From: a virus
Virus record (IMG/VR): IMGVR_UViG_3300041405_000129
Coordinates: 1-43,082 of that record
Direction: 5' to 3' (one strand)
Length of the DNA stretch: 43,082 nucleotides
Shown here piece after piece: positions 15,542 through 23,689 of the stretch. The translations under genes and the position numbers were made by a program. The notes below the pieces were generated by a model, which worked only from the letters and a program-made list of their open reading frames with translations, was not told the DNA's origin and searched no databases. The number at the start of each line of letters is the position of its first letter. Positions within the stretch are counted from its first letter, which is position 1.

Positions 15542-17091
15542 TAACGCGCTCTCCCATTGGCCGAACTTTCCTGCATCGACTTGAGCTGCTTATCAAGCTC
15601 GCCGGTAGATGCTTTAGCGATGCCTTGCGCGTCTGTAGCTTGCGGCGCGTTCACGTTGATTTCACCCACGCTCAGGTTGTTCTCAACCTTACTGCTGTTG
15701 GCATTGCTGATCGCAGCGCTGCTGGTCGAGTTGAGCGGGCTTGCTGCGGCCTTAGCCAACTGCTGCTGCCCCATGACAACGGTGTCATTGCCTGGAATGT
15801 CGCTCGCGTCCTGGCCACTACCACTACCACGTTGCCGCCCTTCCTTCGGGCCTACCTGTGCATCCTCATCCGACCCAATGCCGAAGAAGGATGCAACAGT
15901 GGACACCCCTGACGCAATCTGCTTGATACCCGCCAGAATGAAATCCATCATTTGCTGAAAGCCGACCGTTAGCGCTCGCCAAACGTCTGCACCCATCTGC
16001 CCGAGGAACTTGAACGCAGCAGCAACACCCTCAATAAGCGTCTGCACCATCGGGTACTTTTCGGCCATCTGACCTATGAACGAATCATTACCATCAATGA
16101 AGTTCATGATGTCGTCATAGATCAGCGCGAACGCCGCAGCCGCAACGGCAATGGCTGCACCAATAGCAAGGATGGGCCAGGTAGCAGCCAAGGTCGCAGC
16201 AGCAGCAGCCAGCATCGGCGGCACATAGAACACCGCAACAACAGCCCCGATCGCAATGAAGAACCCCGCCACCAAATCCTTATGCTCTTCCAGCCAGTTG
16301 AAACCGGCTGACAGCGCGTCTATGGCCTTTGTGAAGTAGGGCATGAGTTTTGTGCTGATACCGAGCCCAGCGCGTTCAAAGCCTGCCGTCAGTTCGTTCC
16401 ACGCTGATTTGAATTTTATGGCCTGCTCAGCGTTTTCCTTGGTGACCACGCCTTGTTCTTTCTGCTTCTCAAGTAGCCGCTCAAGTTCTTTGCGCCCTTT
16501 CAACAACAGCTCAACTGTGCGGTTGTCGGTAATGCCAAGTTCCTTGATTTTAAAAACAGCCTCGTTCTTTGGCAGCTTCTCGACCGCGCCGGCCAGTTCA
16601 AGCATCCCTTGCACTGCGCCCTTGGCGTTTCCGTCGGTGTCCTTGAGCCCAAGCCCAAGCGTCTTGAAGGCCTTTGCCGCGCCGGACTCGGCGTCCGTCA
16701 TCGCCTCACCCATTTTCTCGGCCAGGTCGGTCAGCGAATCGCGCGCACCTTGAGCATCCCCACCGGCTGCTTGCGCTGCTTTACCGAAGGCGTCAACGTT
16801 CTCAATCGTCTCACCGAGGGCGTCTGAGGTCTGCTTGAGTGCAACGATCATGTTGGCTGATTCGAACACCCCGCCGATGGACGCCTTGGCGACAAGAAAC
16901 CCAGCGAGTGCCCCGGCAGCCTTGGCTATCGTGTCGCTCATGGTCTTGCCGGTCTTCTCGGCTGCCGCGTCGGTATTCTTCAGCTTGGCAATTAGGGCGT
17001 CAGACGATAGCGCGGCCTTCTTGTTACCGTCGTCAACAGACTTGGTGTCTGACTGGAATATCGTGACCCAGGTGTCGAGAATACCGCCCAT
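15541..17091 (-). CDS. Tail tape measure protein
   Basis: The product has 516 aa from the ATG at 17091; an upstream GTG at 17094 is in frame but the ATG forms a TGATG overlap with the frameshifted chaperone. The N-terminal half is helical and Ala-rich. Central hydrophobic segments (DLVAGFFIAIGAVVAVFYV and AAAATLAATWPILAIGAAIA) are typical of tape measures that may enter the host membrane. The C-terminus is Ser/Asn/Gln-rich. Using the usual 0.15 nm per residue, the tail would be about 75-80 nm long. Confidence 0.9.
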   Translation of the reverse strand: MGGILDTWVTIFQSDTKSVDDGNKKAALSSDALIAKLKNTDAAAEKTGKTMSDTIAKAAGALAGFLVAKASIGGVFESANMIVALKQTSDALGETIENVDAFGKAAQAAGGDAQGARDSLTDLAEKMGEAMTDAESGAAKAFKTLGLGLKDTDGNAKGAVQGMLELAGAVEKLPKNEAVFKIKELGITDNRTVELLLKGRKELERLLEKQKEQGVVTKENAEQAIKFKSAWNELTAGFERAGLGISTKLMPYFTKAIDALSAGFNWLEEHKDLVAGFFIAIGAVVAVFYVPPMLAAAAATLAATWPILAIGAAIAVAAAAFALIYDDIMNFIDGNDSFIGQMAEKYPMVQTLIEGVAAAFKFLGQMGADVWRALTVGFQQMMDFILAGIKQIASGVSTVASFFGIGSDEDAQVGPKEGRQRGSGSGQDASDIPGNDTVVMGQQQLAKAAASPLNSTSSAAISNANSSKVENNLSVGEINVNAPQATDAQGIAKASTGELDKQLKSMQESSANGRAR

Positions 17092-17653
17092 CACTTACCG
17101 CCTTGTTTGCTGTGTTCAATGGCCATGTATTCGTTGAAGCGGTTGACCTGCACCATTTCCCACAGGTCAAAAGCCTCTTCCATATCTATTGAGGTTTTGA
17201 GTTCGGTGAACGTGACAGATCCCTGGTGACCGGTGAGGATGCAGCTAACGAATCCGTCACTGTTTGGATAAGCAACGGTAGGTGCTTGGCAATCAACCCG
17301 TGCAAGAAAGTCGAGAGATCGCCTTGACCGAAAAAACTGGTGTTGTACTGCAGCATTGCGTACTCAACACGCAACAGTTGTTCGCCGTCCACAATGTGGT
17401 TATTGATCAACGCTTCGTTGGTCAGCGCCACCTCACGCTGCCCCTCATCAATCCGAACGGCGACATAGCTAAGTAGCAGTTTCATCACATCCTTTGATGC
17501 TTGGTATTCGCCAAGCTTTGGGATGTTGCTCACTGGATACTTCGCCATCACTTCCCGCATTGGAATGGCGGGAAGCCGCGAGATAATGAAAGTTTTTTCA
17601 TTCCCGTCGCAGTCCTTGATTTGTACGTCTTTCGGTTTGATGAGGTCAGCCAT
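17091..17653 (-). CDS. Tail assembly chaperone, long form by -1 frameshift
   Basis: Reading 17653-17330 and then continuing in the -1 frame from base 17330 to the stop at 17093-17091 gives a fusion of 108 + 79 = 187 aa. The shift would occur at T TTT TTC (17336-17330). The -1 frame is open for all 79 codons and ends with FTELKTSIDMEEAFDLWEMV then QVNRFNEYMAIEHSKQGGK, a style I know from gpG-T type chaperone extensions. Its stop overlaps the tape-measure ATG as TGATG. Without it the 90 bases between the short form and the tape measure would be unexplained. Confidence 0.75.
17186..17653 (-). CDS. Tail assembly chaperone, short form
   Basis: The product has 155 aa. KTFIISRLPAIPMREVMAKY and a helical middle part fit the tail assembly chaperones found between tube and tape-measure genes in DUF3383-sheath phages. 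In the zero frame it stops at 17186 after a polar SPVTRDLSRSPNSKPQ tail. It should coat the tape measure before tube assembly, with a smaller amount of the frameshifted form. Confidence 0.82.
   Translation of the reverse strand: MADLIKPKDVQIKDCDGNEKTFIISRLPAIPMREVMAKYPVSNIPKLGEYQASKDVMKLLLSYVAVRIDEGQREVALTNEALINNHIVDGEQLLRVEYAMLQYNTSFFGQGDLSTFLHGLIAKHLPLLIQTVTDSLAASSPVTRDLSRSPNSKPQ
17330..17336 (-). promoter_or_regulatory. Slippery heptamer TTTTTTC for -1 frameshifting
   Basis: In the chaperone frame the codons read AGT TTT TTC GGT, giving T TTT TTC, a canonical X XXY YYZ site. Slippage places Phe107-Phe108 in the -1 frame with CGG next. No clear stimulatory pseudoknot was recognised by eye. 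Confidence 0.7.
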
Positions 17654-17657
17654 TGTC

Positions 17658-18119
17658 TTAAATCCCCGTGCCTTTCGTTGTCGCGATGTTTTCGAATGTG
17701 AAGCCGTAAACGCTGTCCTTGTAACGACCCGCTGACGTCGCCGAACGTCCCGGCATGTACGTGCCGCAGTGACCGCCGGAAAGCGTCACAGTGCCGCCGT
17801 CAGGGTAGTTGCCAACGAACGTGATCTTGTCCCGAGCAACGCGCTTGCCCTTGGCGGCACGGTTGGCGTCGAAGAGGTATTGCAGTGCAATGTCATCCTC
17901 GCTACCAGGCACCACGGCCACCTTGATTGGGATGGGCTTTGGTGCCGACCAGTGCACAAGGGTGCCGTTGGCGGTCATCGCGCTGTCAGCGATCTGGACC
18001 TCTGGGATGTCTAGCGGGTCAGTACCGTCAGCAACCTCGGTGATGGTCACGCCGTTGGGGTAGGTCGAGCTACCAACAACGCGGTAGCTAATGCCCGTCG
18101 AGCTAATGTCTTGCGGCAT
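17658..18119 (-). CDS. Tail tube protein (DUF3277-like)
   Basis: The product has 153 aa. PIPIKVAVVPGSEDDIALQY followed by LFDANRAAKGK, and the closing YGFTFENI, match DUF3277-type tail tube proteins. It directly follows the DUF3383 sheath gene (15-base gap), the fixed sheath-tube order of this phage group. It forms the inner tube through which DNA passes. Confidence 0.85.
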   Translation of the reverse strand: MPQDISSTGISYRVVGSSTYPNGVTITEVADGTDPLDIPEVQIADSAMTANGTLVHWSAPKPIPIKVAVVPGSEDDIALQYLFDANRAAKGKRVARDKITFVGNYPDGGTVTLSGGHCGTYMPGRSATSAGRYKDSVYGFTFENIATTKGTGI

Positions 18120-18134
18120 AATTAACGCTCCAAG

Positions 18135-19670
18135 TTATACGAGGTTGTGCGAGCCTTCAATTTTACGCACGACATCATTTTTCGAATAGACGAGAGTGTA
18201 CACGGCTTTGTACTCCGTGGTTTCGCTCGGGCCAATGTACGGCACAATCACAACGTCAGCCCAATAGCCGTTCGACTGCACGTCGCGCCAGGCGTCAACG
18301 TCACCGGTAAGCTGAGTGACTGCGATCTGCTGCAACGTGGTCAACGTCTTGCCGATGCTGATAACGCCGTTGCGCTTCGATTGCTCAATACGACCTTGCA
18401 GCAGGCCGAAAATGATACCGCGCCCTTGGTCGTTCGCGCCGATTTGAGCCAGTGCAATTTGCCCGCTGATGAAATCGGATTGCAACGCGGACTTGAGCCA
18501 CTGCTCGTTGAAGTGCACGTTCATGTCAAGTGGTGCTGTTGCCCCACCCAGCAGATAACCGCGCTGGAAGAACGACAGCTTTTGACCAGCGTTCGACGTG
18601 GTGCCGTAGTAGTTCACCCGGTTGGCATCCAAGCCGTTGGCGGTGGTGTTGTCGAACACATCATTGTTGTCGTCAGCATCGTTCGGGAATGGACCTTGGC
18701 GATACATCACGTTGACGACGGCGTTGGTGCGGTCGTAATCAATCGCAGCACCAACAGCAGCCGGCAACGATTCCTTATACTGGTCGGTCAAGCGGTTGAG
18801 GATAAGGCCGGTAGAGGCATAGGCCGCAAGGCGCGTGTAGGCTTCAGCAGCGGTTGCCAGGCTGACGACATAGTAGAACTGATACTTGACGTTCAACCCA
18901 GCGTTGTAGACCGCCACGGCTTCGGCTTCGTCCAGGGTGATCGCCCCGGCTGGTGCATAAGAGAATGTGCCGAACGAATCGGTCACTTGCTCAGCGACCT
19001 GCAAAGCCTCTACAGGCTCTTGAGCGGCTGCACCTGGCGACATGATGGTGAGAGCTGCGCGCCAGCCGAAGAGCGTACCGACATCACCCGCAATGGCTAC
19101 ACCGAGTGCTACCGGCGCAACCCCGGCACTACCACCAACCAGATTAAAAGACGTCGACACCGCATCATAGCTGACAGTTGCAGTCGCCCAAACAGGTGCA
19201 AGGTCTGCTGCACGAACAGCAACCTGCAAGATACTTGCAACATCGGCCAGGGTCAGCGCTGTCGAGAAATTCAAACCACTCAAGGATACTGAAACTTCAC
19301 CCAGCGTCAGCGGCAAAGTGCCCGCCGTGACTGCGGTAAAACTGGCAAGAACGGGTGCGATCTTAGCGCCGAAAATGCGCGGCTCACGATCGGCATTCAC
19401 GTATGCAGCAAAACGCAAAGTGTCGGCTTTGCTCGCAGGTGGCGGGGAAATGTAGGCCGCGTACTGTGCCGCGTACTCAGCGTCAGGCGAGCTGCTACCG
19501 AACAGCGCTGCCGCGTCCTTCGCAATCTCATCAGTGAAGGTGACCACGCTGCCGGCTGGAACTTTCGGGTCAGTTGTGAAACGCAGTGCGCAGAGCGAGC
19601 GCGCACCCGTCAACTGTGCGCCGACAACCCCCGACGTGATATCGACGTAACGGTTAATGCTAATGGACAT
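18135..19670 (-). CDS. Contractile tail sheath protein (DUF3383-like)
   Basis: The product has 511 aa. The N-terminal NRYVDITSGVVGA and GSVVTFTDEIAKDAAALFG and the C-terminal half (YRQGPFPNDADDNNDV, YLLGGATAPLDMNVHFNEQW, SDFISGQIALAQIGANDQG) fit DUF3383 sheath-like proteins. It is the largest tail gene apart from the tape measure and lies between neck and tube genes. It proves a contractile tail. Confidence 0.9.
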   Translation of the reverse strand: MSISINRYVDITSGVVGAQLTGARSLCALRFTTDPKVPAGSVVTFTDEIAKDAAALFGSSSPDAEYAAQYAAYISPPPASKADTLRFAAYVNADREPRIFGAKIAPVLASFTAVTAGTLPLTLGEVSVSLSGLNFSTALTLADVASILQVAVRAADLAPVWATATVSYDAVSTSFNLVGGSAGVAPVALGVAIAGDVGTLFGWRAALTIMSPGAAAQEPVEALQVAEQVTDSFGTFSYAPAGAITLDEAEAVAVYNAGLNVKYQFYYVVSLATAAEAYTRLAAYASTGLILNRLTDQYKESLPAAVGAAIDYDRTNAVVNVMYRQGPFPNDADDNNDVFDNTTANGLDANRVNYYGTTSNAGQKLSFFQRGYLLGGATAPLDMNVHFNEQWLKSALQSDFISGQIALAQIGANDQGRGIIFGLLQGRIEQSKRNGVISIGKTLTTLQQIAVTQLTGDVDAWRDVQSNGYWADVVIVPYIGPSETTEYKAVYTLVYSKNDVVRKIEGSHNLV

Positions 19671-19680
19671 GGTGGCCCCT

Positions 19681-20220
19681 TTATACTCGGTGAGTTGCGA
19701 ATTCTGCGGTTTGAATTATCGCAGACTTTTGGATTATGGAACGTTGGTAGCTGATAGTAAATTCAAACGTCGGACCAGCCTCAAATTGAGCGCGGTCATT
19801 GACGACAAAGTTAGGCTTTGTTGACGGGATCTTTTCAATGCCCATGCCGTTTGCTTTGAGTGCGGCAATGAACGGCGGCGAGGCCATCAGCATAAGCGCG
19901 AGCTTCACGACGTCAGCCGCACGCAGCACTGTCAGGTCGGTGACGTCAGCAGGCGCGAAGCCCTGCACCTGATAACTGATGCGCATACGCTGTGCGGACG
20001 TGACGGTTGTTTGCCCGGTGCCAATATCGGTCTGTTGACTGTTGCGTTGCGCGCCGTGCGGCACGTCGCCAATCTCAACGAAGTACAACACCGGGCCATC
20101 TAGCCGCCCTTGGTTGTTCGGCTGAAAGCTTGAAGTCACGTCAACCTCAGGGTGATCTTGCTCGGCCAGCATCGCCAGCATCTGCGCCCTGAAGAACGCC
20201 GCAATTTCGTTGTTTGTCAT
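19681..20220 (-). CDS. Neck / tail terminator-like protein
   Basis: The product has 179 aa. It starts with an N-terminal helix (TNNEIAAFFRAQMLAMLAEQ), then a beta-rich core and a C-terminal FEFTISYQRS strand, in the manner of tail terminators or gp12-like neck proteins. Its place directly before the sheath gene supports this. The exact family is not certain. Confidence 0.62.
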   Translation of the reverse strand: MTNNEIAAFFRAQMLAMLAEQDHPEVDVTSSFQPNNQGRLDGPVLYFVEIGDVPHGAQRNSQQTDIGTGQTTVTSAQRMRISYQVQGFAPADVTDLTVLRAADVVKLALMLMASPPFIAALKANGMGIEKIPSTKPNFVVNDRAQFEAGPTFEFTISYQRSIIQKSAIIQTAEFATHRV

Positions 20221-20594
20221 TAATCAGCCACTCCAATGTCAACGAACATTGCCGATTGCCAGCCGTCTACGTCGTTCCATGGGGTATCCGCTACCGTGCT
20301 GTACTTGCGCCCGTTGCGCTCAGCCAGGTCAGGGGATACCCCGCGAGCAATAGATTCGATAACCTCGCTGGTATAGAACATGTAATATTTCTTACTCAGG
20401 TCGAGCCCCAACGACTCATATTTGTTCTGGTCCACGGGCTGCCATGAGCCCTCAACAGGGATGCCCGCAGCATACGTGGACACCCACTCACCTATTGCAT
20501 TCTGCGTGCGGCTCAGGAAGCGATACAGCACGATTTGCTGAGGTGCGATAACAGTGAGTGCAATACCCAATAGGTTGCTTCCTGGCACTATCAT
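20220..20594 (-). CDS. Collar / head-tail connector-like protein
   Basis: The product has 124 aa. VLYRFLSRTQNAIGEWVSTY and GSWQPVDQNKYESLGLDLSK resemble small phage collar or head-closure proteins in DUF3383-sheath phages. It overlaps both neighbours by one to four bases (20220 and 20591-20594), so the connector genes are probably translationally coupled. Confidence 0.62.
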   Translation of the reverse strand: MIVPGSNLLGIALTVIAPQQIVLYRFLSRTQNAIGEWVSTYAAGIPVEGSWQPVDQNKYESLGLDLSKKYYMFYTSEVIESIARGVSPDLAERNGRKYSTVADTPWNDVDGWQSAMFVDIGVAD

Positions 20595-21091
20595 AACGTT
20601 GCGTCCTTCTCGGTGACTTGGTTTGTCAAACTGGTCTGCATGTAGCCGCTGAAGTGCAGCGGGTCTTTGTTCACTTCCTCAATGCTAACCCCGCGAACCC
20701 TGGCCCGCGCTGCGATCGTTGCATCAGCGAGCGGCGCAAACGCTGCAGTGGCCAAAGTCTTGCGGATGTCGCCGGCCACTTGCAACCCCATCAGCTCATA
20801 CATGTTGCTTGCGGTGTGCTTGCCGTCCATCACCGAGCGCGAACCCTTGGCCAGCAGCACAGACCAACCCTTTTGCTTCTCAGTCTGCGTTGCACGCACA
20901 AAGGACCGCGGGGGTTGGTTGTTCTCAGGGTTGCCGAACTCAGCGATGGTTGCCACGTAGGCCACCGGCACGCTGCTGTCAGGGTACTTGGCACTTGAGA
21001 ACCAACCAACGGCAGCCTGTTTGCTTTGCAGGTCAGCAAGCCGCTTGGCCAGGACATCCCGACCAACCCCGGCACCCTTCTTGGTAATCAC
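20591..21091 (-). CDS. HK97-gp10-like tail completion protein
   Basis: The product has 166 aa. VAYVATIAEFGNPENNQPPR followed by SFVRAT is the key motif of gp10-like or minor tail completion proteins (an EFG then PPR-S/F-FLR pattern). The rest is helical. It lies between the DUF4054 connector and the collar-like gene, as usual. It probably helps join head and tail. Confidence 0.75.
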   Translation of the reverse strand: MITKKGAGVGRDVLAKRLADLQSKQAAVGWFSSAKYPDSSVPVAYVATIAEFGNPENNQPPRSFVRATQTEKQKGWSVLLAKGSRSVMDGKHTASNMYELMGLQVAGDIRKTLATAAFAPLADATIAARARVRGVSIEEVNKDPLHFSGYMQTSLTNQVTEKDATL

Positions 21092-21546
21092 CGTAAACGC
21101 ATCCGACCGCGCACAACACCAAATGCACCACGGAACGCGGCACCCTCAGGCGCGCCACCGACGATACCGCCACCCTGCGACAGGATGCGCAGCAGGGCCA
21201 ACAGTTGTTTGCCGTATGGTGTGCTGTTGAGCCAGAAGGCCCAGGCACTTTTGCTCTCAGGTGCAACCAGGCTCACCGACACCTTGTCGATGCTTGCGCT
21301 TGATACCGGTGCGGCGCTGGTGTTGCCCGCAAGGATGAGCTGATTGGACCAAGCCAGGTGCGCAGTCATCAAGTCGAGCGCGAGTTGCAGTTGCGCGCCA
21401 CTCATGCCGCCCCAATCGCTTGGGAAAATGTATGCAGTCGCCATAGTAAAATACCCCGATAGTTGCCCATCGGGGTATTTGGTTGTGCTCGTGAAAGCTG
21501 GGAACTGAGCACGAAAGGCGACCGAGTTAAACGTATGCTCGGCCAT
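21088..21546 (-). CDS. DUF4054 head-tail connector protein
   Basis: The product has 152 aa. FRAQFPAFTSTTKYPDGQLS and the tail motif SAWAFWLNSTPYGKQLLALL fit DUF4054 adaptors. It overlaps the next gene by four bases. In this phage group the gene follows the capsid genes and encodes a ring that docks under the portal. Confidence 0.82.
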   Translation of the reverse strand: MAEHTFNSVAFRAQFPAFTSTTKYPDGQLSGYFTMATAYIFPSDWGGMSGAQLQLALDLMTAHLAWSNQLILAGNTSAAPVSSASIDKVSVSLVAPESKSAWAFWLNSTPYGKQLLALLRILSQGGGIVGGAPEGAAFRGAFGVVRGRMRLR

Positions 21547-21557
21547 GATGGTTCACC

Positions 21558-21977
21558 TTATTTGCGAGCGCGACGGCTGCCAGTTGGTGGCGGGGTATCA
21601 ATCTGCACAGTGTTGACCACGGTGGGTGGTTTCTCACCGTTCTCGGTAAAGTCCTGCTCAACGTCCGGCGCCGAGTCGTCGCGACCTTCCATGTCGGATG
21701 CAGCAAGGTCAGCGTCGCGGATGTCGCTCACGCTGTCGATGGTGATAAACCCGTTCTTTTCATGCATCAAGAAAGTTGGGTCTTTCTTCAGAAACTCAAG
21801 TTCCTCATCGGTGACTTGAGTACCGATACCGCGCGGCGTGATGATCGTCCGGCGGTCAGCAACGTTGGCGCCACCTTTGATGGTGACGCTCATACCTGCA
21901 ACACTCAAGCCGCCGGGGGAAAGTTTCCAGTCGGTGTAAGTAACACCACCGGTCATGGTCGAGAAAATCAATGGCAT
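21558..21977 (-). CDS. Hypothetical head-region protein
   Basis: The product has 139 aa from the ATG at 21977. An upstream in-frame start at 22022 would overlap the hairpin before it and is rejected. It begins MPLIFSTMTGGVTYTDWKLS, has a short KGGANV...VTDEELEFLKKDP section and ends in an acidic, then Pro/Arg-rich tail (TPPPTGSRRARK). The place between capsid and DUF4054 suggests a minor head protein. No domain is certain. Confidence 0.7.
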   Translation of the reverse strand: MPLIFSTMTGGVTYTDWKLSPGGLSVAGMSVTIKGGANVADRRTIITPRGIGTQVTDEELEFLKKDPTFLMHEKNGFITIDSVSDIRDADLAASDMEGRDDSAPDVEQDFTENGEKPPTVVNTVQIDTPPPTGSRRARK

Positions 21978-22002
21978 GTCAAAGCCCTTCTGTTGTTTGG
22001 AT

Positions 22003-22028
22003 AAGGGCGCCCAACATAGCACGCCCTT
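22003..22028 (-). promoter_or_regulatory. Hairpin between capsid gene and next gene
   Basis: AAGGGCG and CGCCCTT pair across a 12-base loop just after the capsid stop. No T-tract follows on the minus strand. It could stabilise the capsid mRNA 3' end or attenuate downstream transcription, giving high capsid output. Confidence 0.55.
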
Positions 22029-22037
22029 GACGGTTTG

Positions 22038-23153
22038 TTAAACGCCGGTGATGCGATACACGGCGAATGGGCGAGTAACCATCACGCCCGCAAGTGCGTT
22101 GGTGTAGTCCTCAACAGTGGTCTTCACGCGCTTCTCAATGCCCAATGGGTGAACCTTGGACGCGATAAGCTGTTGAATCACCTGGCCGGCGTCATCACCG
22201 GTTGCTTCCACCTTCTCAACGTAGATGTAGGCAACGTTCGCGCCACCGTTGGCCGCGTCGAATTCCGGCGCGTCTTCGGTCCGCACATTCGGGTAGTTCT
22301 CTTTCAGCCATTCACCAACCGTGGTGGTCCCCAGGTCGTTGGGGATGCTCAAGAACTCAATAACGCTGGTACCAGTGGCCAGGGTGATTGCCGCTTTCTT
22401 CGGATCGATGTTACCGCCCGAGCGGGTGCGCAGAGCAGCAAACGCGGTGCGCAGGTCGCGGACGATTTCAAGGAAAGTTTTATCCATCCACTTGGTCGAA
22501 CCACCAGCACCAGCAGGCACGGTTGCGTAAGCCAACAGACCAGGGTCGTTGAGCAAACCATAGGTGCGGTTGCTGCCGCTGTTGTAGCCGAAGAAGCCCA
22601 GACGGTTACGCGAGATTTCCAACGACATCATTGCAGCGTCACGCTTCTCAGCGGCGGCGTTGTCACGCATCAGTGCAGCGCGAGCGTCTTCCAGTGCGCC
22701 GATTTGAAAACCCTGTTCGAAGCGCACAATGTCGCGCTCTTCGAATGTCGGGTTGTAGCTGGAAAACGGAACGTTGCCGTGGTCGCTGTACGGCTGAGCA
22801 GCACCGACAGATTCCATGGTTTTTTGAACAACGCTGCCCATTTCCCAGGAACCAACAACGCGTTCACCCAACAGGTCATCGATCTTGCGAGCCGCTGTCA
22901 GAATGCGAATGGTGCCAGGCAACCAAGCTTGAGTGAATTGCAGCAGGGTTGCCGCGCTTGGCGTGGTGATCATCGCGGCGTCCATCGCGACGGCCATACG
23001 ACGAATGTCGTTCTCGGTGATACCCACGCCGATGGCGTCCAGGCCAAGACCACGAATGCCATGCTGCTTGATTTCATCAGCAGTGATATTCATGACCCCA
23101 ACGTTGCGGGCGTGAGTGGTGGAGCGGGTGCGGCTCGGTTGCAAGTGTGCCAT
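22038..23153 (-). CDS. Major capsid protein (DUF2184-like)
   Basis: The product has 371 aa. LLGERVVGSWEMGSVVQKTM, AAQPYSDHGNVPFSSYN and ERDIVRFEQGFQIG are hallmarks of DUF2184 HK97-fold capsid proteins, and the length is typical. It follows the cement gene and precedes the connector set. An N-terminal arm of about 50 residues is helical. No sign of an internal scaffold is seen; that role may fall to the Ala-rich part of the protease at 23689-24876. Confidence 0.9.
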   Translation of the reverse strand: MAHLQPSRTRSTTHARNVGVMNITADEIKQHGIRGLGLDAIGVGITENDIRRMAVAMDAAMITTPSAATLLQFTQAWLPGTIRILTAARKIDDLLGERVVGSWEMGSVVQKTMESVGAAQPYSDHGNVPFSSYNPTFEERDIVRFEQGFQIGALEDARAALMRDNAAAEKRDAAMMSLEISRNRLGFFGYNSGSNRTYGLLNDPGLLAYATVPAGAGGSTKWMDKTFLEIVRDLRTAFAALRTRSGGNIDPKKAAITLATGTSVIEFLSIPNDLGTTTVGEWLKENYPNVRTEDAPEFDAANGGANVAYIYVEKVEATGDDAGQVIQQLIASKVHPLGIEKRVKTTVEDYTNALAGVMVTRPFAVYRITGV

Positions 23154-23167
23154 GTTCGCGGCGTCCC

Positions 23168-23689
23168 TTAGTTAGTCAGCTTGATGCAGATGGTGTCACC
23201 ACCAGCAAGGTCGGTGCCGATGCGGTACACCACGGCGTTTGGCACCGCCAGGCTAAGAGCCGGCACTGCGGTTTCAGCAGGTACAGTTGCGATAACACCG
23301 GTCGCAATGGTGTAAATCACTTTGTCACTGATCTGAGCAGGTGCGGCAACGCTCACCCATACCATGCCCATTTCGAAGAACGTAGCCAAGCTACCAGGCT
23401 TGACCAGCAGGCTTGGGGCCAGCGGGCCACCGGCTGCGGTGCCGTAGTTGATCAGCTCTTTTGGAGTACCGGCGATACCACCAAATTGCAGATCGACGTT
23501 ACCAACGGTGTCGCCGCCAGGGCCGTACAGACCGGTGTCGCGGTTCTTGGTGAAGTAGCGGCCAAGCACGCAGTTGGCTGCGGTGGCGGCTGGGTCGATG
23601 GTGCCAGGGGTCGCACGCAGCGGGCCGTCAAATGCCAGCTCACCGGGAATGCCCGCACCAATGTTCGAATTTACGGTTTGCTGAAACAT
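23168..23689 (-). CDS. Structural cement (Gp24-like) capsid decoration protein
   Basis: The product has 173 aa. GIPGELAFDGPLRATPGTID and the following NCVLGRYF have the (V/I)PGE-L/A-x-DGP start typical of Gp24-like cement proteins. The rest is a beta-rich trimerising fold. It lies between protease and capsid genes. Its start overlaps the protease stop as TAATG, with CGGAGCAA just upstream. It should stabilise the expanded head. Confidence 0.82.
   Translation of the reverse strand: MFQQTVNSNIGAGIPGELAFDGPLRATPGTIDPAATAANCVLGRYFTKNRDTGLYGPGGDTVGNVDLQFGGIAGTPKELINYGTAAGGPLAPSLLVKPGSLATFFEMGMVWVSVAAPAQISDKVIYTIATGVIATVPAETAVPALSLAVPNAVVYRIGTDLAGGDTICIKLTN

Noticed and set aside
18147-19292. Long plus-strand open frame (381 codons) opposite the sheath gene
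   Set aside because: It lies antisense to a clear sheath gene, has no recognisable domain and a residue mix typical of shadow frames in GC-rich DNA.
22035-23171. Plus-strand open frame of 378 codons opposite the capsid gene
   Set aside because: Antisense shadow of the DUF2184 capsid gene; no family features, no start signals.
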